From the NCBI GenBank assembly GCA_016293925.1, contig JAEDCX010000045.1:1-20054 (forward strand): DNA of 20,054 nucleotides, read 5' to 3'. This document shows positions 15,177 to 20,054 of the stretch, piece after piece (position 1 is the first letter of the stretch; every line of letters starts with the position of its first letter). Source of the DNA: Lachnospiraceae bacterium (lineage in GTDB: Bacteria; Bacillota; Clostridia; Lachnospirales; Lachnospiraceae). The translations under genes and the position numbers were made by a program. Under the pieces are notes generated by a model. The model had not been told where the DNA came from, made no database searches, and worked only from the letters and a program-made list of their open reading frames with translations.

Positions 15177-16238
15177 ATGAAAAAGAAGATATTGAGTTTA
15201 TTGCTTACAGCAATCTGTACCGGAATGATTATGACCGGGTGCGGCGGAGGTAACAAAACCTCCGATATGGATTATGCAGAGAAGAATTATGCGAGCGGTT
15301 CCACAACGACTGCGGATGAATGGTATCAGGAAGAATCCATTGACTATGACTATTCTTATGGGGATGGATCCGGCTATGAAACGGCGGAGGAAGCGTACGA
15401 ACCGGAAAATCCGGGAAGTTCATCGGACAGCAGCAATGCGCTATCCCAGCGAAAACTGATTACGACAGTTTCTATGGACGTGGAAACGGAAGAATTTACC
15501 GACCTGACCATCACGGTAGAGAACAAAGTCAAGGCACTCGGCGGATATATGGAGTCATATAATAAAGGTTCGGAATCAAGACGGGGTTCCGATGTCAGAC
15601 TGCAGTATGCCAATATGACAATCCGCGTTCCTGCCGATAAACTGGAGGATCTACTGTCAACCGTCAAAGGAACGGCCAATGTGGTGGATATGACCTCTAA
15701 TACGGAGGACGTGACCCTTACCTATGTGGATATTCAGAGCCGTAAGGAATCCCTTCAGGTAGAGTACAGTTGTCTTTTGGAACTTCTGGCGGAAGCCGAG
15801 AGTGTTGACCAGATTATTATGTTACAGAACCGTTTGACAGAGGTTCGGTATCAGATTGAGAGCATGGAGTCAAGACTCCGTACATATGATAACCAGGTGG
15901 ATTACAGTACGGTTTATCTGTATGTGAAAGAGGTGGAGAGAGTCACTCCGGTTATAACCAAGGAAGAGACCACCGGTGATAAGATTAAGAGCGGATTAAG
16001 CGAGAATATGTATGCCATCGGAGCGTGGTTCAAGAACTTCTTTATCGGGTTCGTGATCTTCCTGCCGTATCTGGCATTGATTGCAGTGATCGTCATCATC
16101 ACGCTGCTTGCCGTATTTATTCCGCTTAGGATCAGCAAGAAGAAAAGAGAGAAGAAGGTACAGGAATGGCAGAGGCAACAGGAAATGCTGCAAATTCAGA
16201 GGGAAGCTGCGGCAGAGAACACAAATCAGGATTCGTAA
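15177..16238 (+). CDS. DUF4349-domain lipoprotein with C-terminal membrane helix
   Basis: A 353-residue exported lipoprotein. The signal peptide MKKKILSLLLTAICTGMIMTGC ends in a lipobox with Cys22 as lipid anchor. A low-complexity Tyr/Asp/Ser/Glu linker (about 25-90) follows, then the DUF4349 domain (about 92-260: RKLITTVSMDVETEEF, NMTIRVPADKLEDLLSTV) with a helical, coiled-coil-like segment around 185-235. A membrane helix (FFIGFVIFLPYLALIAVIVIITLLAVFIPL) and a basic cytoplasmic tail close the protein, so both ends are tied to the membrane. The ribosome site GGAGG (15164-15168) is 8 nt before the ATG. Its last 73 nt overlap era. The family is common in Firmicutes but its role is unknown. Confidence 0.88.
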   Translation: MKKKILSLLLTAICTGMIMTGCGGGNKTSDMDYAEKNYASGSTTTADEWYQEESIDYDYSYGDGSGYETAEEAYEPENPGSSSDSSNALSQRKLITTVSMDVETEEFTDLTITVENKVKALGGYMESYNKGSESRRGSDVRLQYANMTIRVPADKLEDLLSTVKGTANVVDMTSNTEDVTLTYVDIQSRKESLQVEYSCLLELLAEAESVDQIIMLQNRLTEVRYQIESMESRLRTYDNQVDYSTVYLYVKEVERVTPVITKEETTGDKIKSGLSENMYAIGAWFKNFFIGFVIFLPYLALIAVIVIITLLAVFIPLRISKKKREKKVQEWQRQQEMLQIQREAAAENTNQDS

Positions 16239-17107
16239 CACTGATTGGACGTCCGAATGTGGGGAAATCCACACTGATGAATCGTCTGATCGGACAGAAG
16301 ATTGCGATCACATCCAACAAACCACAGACGACCAGAAACCGGATTCAGACTGTCTATACGTCAGAGGAGGGGCAGATCGTTTTCCTGGATACGCCCGGAA
16401 TTCATAAATCTGCCAATAAACTGGGAGATTACATGGTCAAAACGGCAGAGAGCACCTTCGGAGAAGTGGATGTCATTCTGTGGCTTGTGGAGCCGACGGA
16501 TTATATCGGTGCCGGTGAACGGCATATTCTGGAGACACTTGCCAAGACCAGAACACCGGTTATTCTGGTCATCAATAAGATCGATAAGGTCAAGAAAGAT
16601 GACCTTCTGCATTACATTGATGTATATCGCCGGGAACGGGATTTTGAAGAGATTGTTCCGGTGTCGGCGGCTACCGGGGATAATACGGAGGAACTTCTGA
16701 AATGTATTTTCAAATATCTTCCGTACGGTCCGGCATTCTACGATGAAGATACCATTACGGATCAGCCGGAGCGGCAGATTGTTGCGGAGTTGATCCGTGA
16801 GAAGGCATTACGCAGTCTGGATGAGGAAGTTCCCCATGGCATTGCGGTTATGATCGACCGTATGCAATACGGTCAGCGCATTGTGGAGATCGATGCCACT
16901 ATTATCTGCGAACGGGAGTCCCACAAAGGAATCATCATCGGAAAGCAGGGTAGTATGCTGAAGAAAATCGGGACGCTGGCCCGGAGGGAGATCGAGGAAC
17001 TGCTGGAGCAACAGGTCAATCTCAAACTGTGGGTAAAGGTGAAAAAAGACTGGAGAGACAGTGACTACATGCTGAAGAATTTCGGTTATTTTCAGGACAG
17101 ACAGTAA
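16166..17107 (+). CDS. era: Era GTPase, 30S ribosome assembly
   Basis: Era binds the 3' end of 16S rRNA and helps mature the 30S subunit. In this 313-residue protein the GTPase motifs are G1 GRPNVGKS (28-35), G3 DTPG (75-78), G4 NKID (137-140) and G5 SAA (167-169). The C-terminal KH domain has HKGIIIGKQGSMLKKIG, the RNA-binding loop. The only standard start in frame before SGFVTLIGRPNVGKS is ATG 16166, inside the DUF4349 gene, so about 20 residues precede the usual N-terminus and the genes overlap by 73 nt. AGGTACAGGA directly precedes the ATG. It is followed 26 nt later by recO, the classical era-recO order of Firmicutes. Confidence 0.95.
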   Translation: MAEATGNAANSEGSCGREHKSGFVTLIGRPNVGKSTLMNRLIGQKIAITSNKPQTTRNRIQTVYTSEEGQIVFLDTPGIHKSANKLGDYMVKTAESTFGEVDVILWLVEPTDYIGAGERHILETLAKTRTPVILVINKIDKVKKDDLLHYIDVYRRERDFEEIVPVSAATGDNTEELLKCIFKYLPYGPAFYDEDTITDQPERQIVAELIREKALRSLDEEVPHGIAVMIDRMQYGQRIVEIDATIICERESHKGIIIGKQGSMLKKIGTLARREIEELLEQQVNLKLWVKVKKDWRDSDYMLKNFGYFQDRQ

Positions 17108-17133
17108 ACACCGATATTGGATCGAGGTATTTC

Positions 17134-17793
17134 ATGCAGGATTTTGTGATGGTAACAGGTATGGTCATCAAGACCATACCTGTTGGTGAATACGACAGAC
17201 ATGTGTGTATATTGACGAAGGAAAAAGGGAAGATCACCGCATACGCCAAGGGGGCAAGAAGACCCAACAGCAGATTGGTTGCGGCGACCAATCCTTTTTC
17301 TTTTGGTGAGTTCAAACTGTATGTTGGTAAATCCTCCTACAATCTTCTGGAAGCCGGTATATCCAACTATTTTGAACCCCTGCGGGAGGATTTCGAGGCG
17401 GCATATTATGGCATGTATTTTCTGGAGATGGCGGATTATTATACCCGGGAGAACAATGATGAGCGTAACCAGCTGAAGCTGTTATATCAATCCATGCGTG
17501 CCCTGATCGCGCCGAATTTTCCGAATGAACTTGTGCGCAGAGTCTACGAGATGAAGAGCCTTGTGGTAAACGGCGAATTTCCCGGAATCCCAACCGACAG
17601 ACAGCTCCGGAACGGAACAGTCCGGACCATTCAATTCATTATGGACAGTCCCATTGAAAAATTGTACACGTTTGCCGTATCTCCGGAGATTCTGGCGGAA
17701 TTGGCGGAAGTGAGTGACAGGTACTGTAAGCTCTGTATCGATCGACCAATGAAAAGTCTGGAGGTATTGGAAACACTTGTGAAAAAAGGTTGA
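17134..17793 (+). CDS. recO: DNA repair protein RecO
   Basis: RecO helps load RecA on single-stranded DNA in the RecFOR pathway. The N-terminal OB fold is clear (VTGMVIKTIPVGEYDRHV, then LTKEKGKITAYAKGARR), followed by the helical C-terminal domain. With 219 residues it is somewhat shorter than the usual 240-260. The zinc-binding cysteines common in RecO near residue 150 are not seen (NGEFPGIPTDRQL), leaving only one CxxC near the end (YCKLC). The ribosome site GAGGT (17124-17128) is 5 nt before ATG 17134. The first 170 nt of the coding region contain two strong RNA-hairpin candidates, listed separately. Its stop codon is inside the promoter of the next gene. Confidence 0.92.
   Translation: MQDFVMVTGMVIKTIPVGEYDRHVCILTKEKGKITAYAKGARRPNSRLVAATNPFSFGEFKLYVGKSSYNLLEAGISNYFEPLREDFEAAYYGMYFLEMADYYTRENNDERNQLKLLYQSMRALIAPNFPNELVRRVYEMKSLVVNGEFPGIPTDRQLRNGTVRTIQFIMDSPIEKLYTFAVSPEILAELAEVSDRYCKLCIDRPMKSLEVLETLVKKG
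17154..17184. repeat. Perfect 13-bp inverted repeat inside recO codons 7-17
   Basis: AACAGGTATGGTC (17154-17166) and its exact reverse complement (17172-17184) flank a 5-nt loop, ATCAA. In mRNA this forms a stable hairpin starting 20 nt after the A of the start codon. As DNA it is a palindrome that a dimeric protein could bind. No T-run follows it, so it is not a terminator. Confidence 0.85.
17273..17304 (+). terminator. Terminator-like hairpin and T-tract inside recO
   Basis: GATTGGT (17273-17279) pairs with ACCAATC (17287-17293); a T-G wobble and a G-C pair extend the stem to 9 bp with a 3-nt loop. CTTTTTCTTTT follows directly (17294-17304). The structure looks like an intrinsic terminator, but lies within codons 47-57 of recO, so ordinarily it would be covered by ribosomes. 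Function is unproven. Confidence 0.4.
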
Positions 17794-17818
17794 AATGCGT
17801 TTATCTTTTCGTTATAAT
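17790..17818 (+). promoter_or_regulatory. Consensus sigma-A promoter of the lipoprotein-glyS pair
   Basis: TTGAAA (17790-17795), a 17-nt spacer and a perfect TATAAT (17813-17818). The -35 overlaps the recO stop codon. Transcription should start near 17825, giving a leader of only about 30 nt, so there is no room for a T-box in front of the lipoprotein gene or glyS. Confidence 0.85.
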
Positions 17819-17856
17819 GGAGAGCGTACCTGAAACAGATGGAAGTGGAGAGCATT

Positions 17857-18456
17857 ATGCGCAGCAAGGGAATCTTCAGTGCAGTCCTGCTGGTACTGCT
17901 GCTCACCGCGTGTTCGGTGAGAATCGGGACGAAGGATAAAGGCGAGAAGTATGACAGGAACACAGTCGTTCTGAATCAGGACGGTTCCGTTTCAGAATAC
18001 ATCAGAGAATCATTTCCCGACAAATACAGCGTAGAGGATCTGATTGCATCTATGGATCAGGAGATTATGGCGTATAACGAAGCAACGTCCCCGGACTCTG
18101 TGACAAGACAGGAGCCTGTGGTGAGAGAAGGGATGATTCGCCTGGAGATGTCGTATCGCACCGTGGGTGACTATGCTCTTTTTAACGAGGGGAGCATGGA
18201 GGTGAAGGAGTACGTGCCGGGTGACGGAACGATCCCTGACGGAGGCAAGGCAATTGAGGCAGCGTCCGGTGCAACCGTGAAAACGGAGGATATTCGTGTG
18301 GAGGGTGCGCGGGTGTGTATGATGTACTGCCCGTATGATCTCTATGTGAATGGCAGGATTCTCTATTACAGCGACGGGATCCGGCTGGAAGGAGATAACC
18401 ATGTATCCATGGAAAATGTGGATCGGGGATATGTTATATACGAATTAACGAAATAA
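17857..18456 (+). CDS. Lipoprotein of unknown function between recO and glyS
   Basis: A 199-residue protein with a Gram-positive lipoprotein signal, MRSKGIFSAVLLVLLLTAC, with lipidated Cys19. The mature part is outside the cell, mostly beta-like and acidic (EYIRESFPDKYSVEDLIASM, then GDGTIPDGGKAIEAASGATVKTEDI), with a Cys-containing strand VCMMYCPYDLYVNGRILYYSDG. I recognise no family. The start is ATG 17857, because GGAG (17847-17850) lies 6 nt upstream; an ATG at 17839 would place six polar/acidic residues before the signal. It has its own consensus promoter and is followed by glyS after 17 nt, so glyS is probably read through it. Confidence 0.8.
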   Translation: MRSKGIFSAVLLVLLLTACSVRIGTKDKGEKYDRNTVVLNQDGSVSEYIRESFPDKYSVEDLIASMDQEIMAYNEATSPDSVTRQEPVVREGMIRLEMSYRTVGDYALFNEGSMEVKEYVPGDGTIPDGGKAIEAASGATVKTEDIRVEGARVCMMYCPYDLYVNGRILYYSDGIRLEGDNHVSMENVDRGYVIYELTK

Positions 18457-18473
18457 TAAGCAGAGGTGTAGTG

Positions 18474-19862
18474 ATGGAAAAGACAATGGACAAGATTGTA
18501 GCTCTTGCCAAGAACAGAGGATTCATTTATCCGGGTTCAGAGATCTATGGCGGTCTTGCAAATACCTGGGATTACGGGAATCTGGGTGTCGAGCTGAAAA
18601 ACAATGTCAAAAAAGCATGGTGGCAGAAATTCATTCAGGAGAACCGGTACAATGTGGGCGTTGACTGCGCTATTCTCATGAATCCGCAGACCTGGGTGGC
18701 GAGCGGACATCTCGGCGGATTCTCTGATCCTCTGATGGACTGTAAGGAATGTCATGAGAGATTCCGGGCTGATAAGATCATCGAGGATTATGCGGAAGAG
18801 AAGGGGATCGCCCTGACCGGAAGTGTAGACGGATGGAGCCAGGAGGAGATGAAGAAATTCATCGAGGACAATCAGGTTCCGTGCCCTACATGCGGCAAAC
18901 ATAATTTCACAGATATCAGACAGTTTAACCTGATGTTTAAGACTTTCCAGGGTGTGACCGAGGATGCGAAGAATACGGTATATCTCCGTCCGGAGACGGC
19001 ACAGGGTATTTTCGTAAACTTCAAGAATGTACAGAGAACCTCACGCAAAAAAGTACCTTTCGGTATCGGACAGATCGGTAAATCCTTCCGTAACGAGATT
19101 ACACCGGGAAACTTCACTTTCCGTACCCGGGAGTTTGAACAGATGGAACTGGAGTTTTTCTGCAAACCCGGCACAGATCTGGAGTGGTTCCAGTACTGGA
19201 GAGGGTTCTGCCGTGACTGGTTGATTTCCCTGGGGATCAAGGAAGATGAGATGAGACTCCGTGACCACGATCCTGCAGAATTGGCATTCTATAGCAAGGG
19301 AACAACCGATATTGAATTCCTCTTCCCCTTCGGATGGGGTGAGTTGTGGGGAATTGCAGACAGAACGGACTATGATCTGACCCAGCATCAGAATGTGTCC
19401 AAGGTAGATATGTCCTATTTCGATGATGAGACGAACGAGAAATATATTCCGTATGTGATCGAGCCATCATTGGGTGCAGACCGTGTTGTTCTTGCGTTCT
19501 TATGTGCTGCCTACGATGAAGAAGAACTTGCAGAGGGCGATGTCAGAACTGTGATGCATTTCCACCCGGCGCTTGCACCGGTTAAGATCGGTGTTCTTCC
19601 GCTGTCCAAGAAGCTGTCGGAGCCTGCAATGCAGATCTTCGATCAGTTAAGCAAGAAATATTACTGCGAATTCGATGACAGAGGAAATATCGGAAAGCGT
19701 TACAGAAGGCAGGATGAGATCGGTACGCCGTTCTGTATCACATATGATTTCGACTCTGAAACCGACAATGCAGTAACCATTCGTTTCCGGGATTCCATGG
19801 AGCAGGTACGCGTCCCGATCGCAGAACTGGATGCCTGGTTTGCGGATAAGTTCACATTTTAA
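18474..19862 (+). CDS. glyS: Glycyl-tRNA synthetase, single-chain class II type
   Basis: This enzyme (462 aa) charges tRNA-Gly. It is the homodimeric type found in many Gram-positives, not the alpha2beta2 GlyQ/GlyS type. Visible parts are the N-terminal RGFIYPGSEIYGGLANTWDYG, the cysteine pairs CKEC and CPTC (probable zinc site), class II motif 2 (FRNEITPGNFTFRTREFEQMELEFF), motif 3 with the ATP-site arginine (EPSLGADRVVLAFL), and the anticodon-binding domain from about residue 360 (PVKIGVLPLSKKLSEPAMQIFDQLSKKYYCEFDDRGNIGKRYRRQDEIG). The start is ATG 18474, spaced 6 nt from AGAGGT (18462-18467); GTG 18471 is too close. It is the last gene before a strong terminator. Confidence 0.96.
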   Translation: MEKTMDKIVALAKNRGFIYPGSEIYGGLANTWDYGNLGVELKNNVKKAWWQKFIQENRYNVGVDCAILMNPQTWVASGHLGGFSDPLMDCKECHERFRADKIIEDYAEEKGIALTGSVDGWSQEEMKKFIEDNQVPCPTCGKHNFTDIRQFNLMFKTFQGVTEDAKNTVYLRPETAQGIFVNFKNVQRTSRKKVPFGIGQIGKSFRNEITPGNFTFRTREFEQMELEFFCKPGTDLEWFQYWRGFCRDWLISLGIKEDEMRLRDHDPAELAFYSKGTTDIEFLFPFGWGELWGIADRTDYDLTQHQNVSKVDMSYFDDETNEKYIPYVIEPSLGADRVVLAFLCAAYDEEELAEGDVRTVMHFHPALAPVKIGVLPLSKKLSEPAMQIFDQLSKKYYCEFDDRGNIGKRYRRQDEIGTPFCITYDFDSETDNAVTIRFRDSMEQVRVPIAELDAWFADKFTF

Positions 19863-19901
19863 TACATGATCCGCCTGTTTGTGCGCTGATTCATCAATAT
19901 G

Positions 19902-19929
19902 CACCCTGAACTTTAGTTCAGGGTGTTTT
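19902..19929 (+). terminator. Intrinsic terminator after glyS
   Basis: A perfect 10-bp stem (19902-19911 with 19916-19925), tetraloop TTTA, and four T residues (19926-19929) before GCTG. It lies 40 nt after the glyS stop codon. Confidence 0.88.
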
Positions 19930-19930
19930 G

Positions 19931-20054
19931 CTGTCTCCGGCGCGGAAAAGATCAGGTATTTGAAATCGCAATCTGTTGTCTCAAAATACTCTTTCAAAAT
20001 GCTGACTTGAAATTTTAAATTCCAGTGCAGAGGTAAATTCCACCACGCCTTAAA
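19931..20054. other. Intergenic end of the window
   Basis: I see no gene, RNA or convincing promoter here. The stretch is A/T-rich towards the end. A TTGAAA at 20007-20012 has no -10 at a suitable distance (TAAATT at 20034 leaves a 21-nt spacer). Confidence 0.5.

Noticed and set aside
19647..19997. Minus-strand open frame of 116 codons after and across the end of glyS
   Set aside because: It starts with TTG without a ribosome site, runs through the glyS terminator hairpin and is mostly antisense to glyS.

Overview
The window looks like core chromosome of a Gram-positive anaerobe in the Clostridia, most likely a Lachnospiraceae-type gut bacterium. This is an inference from several features: the era-recO-glyS neighbourhood, a single-chain class II glycyl-tRNA synthetase, Gram-positive lipoproteins with lipoboxes (one of the DUF4349 type), a very large 2-hydroxyacyl-CoA dehydratase/activase-type iron-sulfur protein, strong Shine-Dalgarno sites and consensus sigma-A promoters. 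I see no phage, IS element, CRISPR array, tRNA or rRNA.

Left part (1-5366, plus strand): an RluF/RsuA-type pseudouridine synthase and a divergent NAD-dependent DNA ligase (ligA) lie behind one promoter. A separately promoted metA follows; its Glu111 predicts acetyl-CoA rather than succinyl-CoA use. Next come a small zinc-ribbon protein, a strong terminator, and a DUF308/HdeD-like membrane protein. The stretch from 5017 to 5366 holds a possible remnant of a two-helix membrane protein and a repeat-rich convergent terminator.

Middle (5367-9626, minus strand): a single 1419-residue protein carries two BcrAD/BadF-type ATPase activase domains, a cysteine-rich linker, and dehydratase-like domains. 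It has its own near-consensus promoter, divergent from the next plus-strand operon.

Right part (9779-15057, plus strand): a rhomboid-like membrane protein without the catalytic Ser/His and with a C-terminal zinc finger; a sigma-70-like protein that keeps regions 1.1, 1.2, 2.1-2.2 and 3 but lacks the DNA-melting/-10 part and region 4; a translationally coupled 137-residue protein of unknown function; and an M16C (PreP-like) zinc metallopeptidase. This cluster is the least understood part of the window and the best candidate for new biology.

Far right (15058-20054, plus strand): a DUF4349 lipoprotein whose 3' end overlaps era by 73 nt, then recO, a lipoprotein of unknown function with its own consensus promoter, and glyS, closed by a strong terminator. 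The 5' coding part of recO contains two RNA-structure candidates, a perfect 13-bp hairpin and a terminator-like hairpin plus T-tract. They could act as intragenic control elements. All family assignments come from reading motifs by eye; no database search was run.
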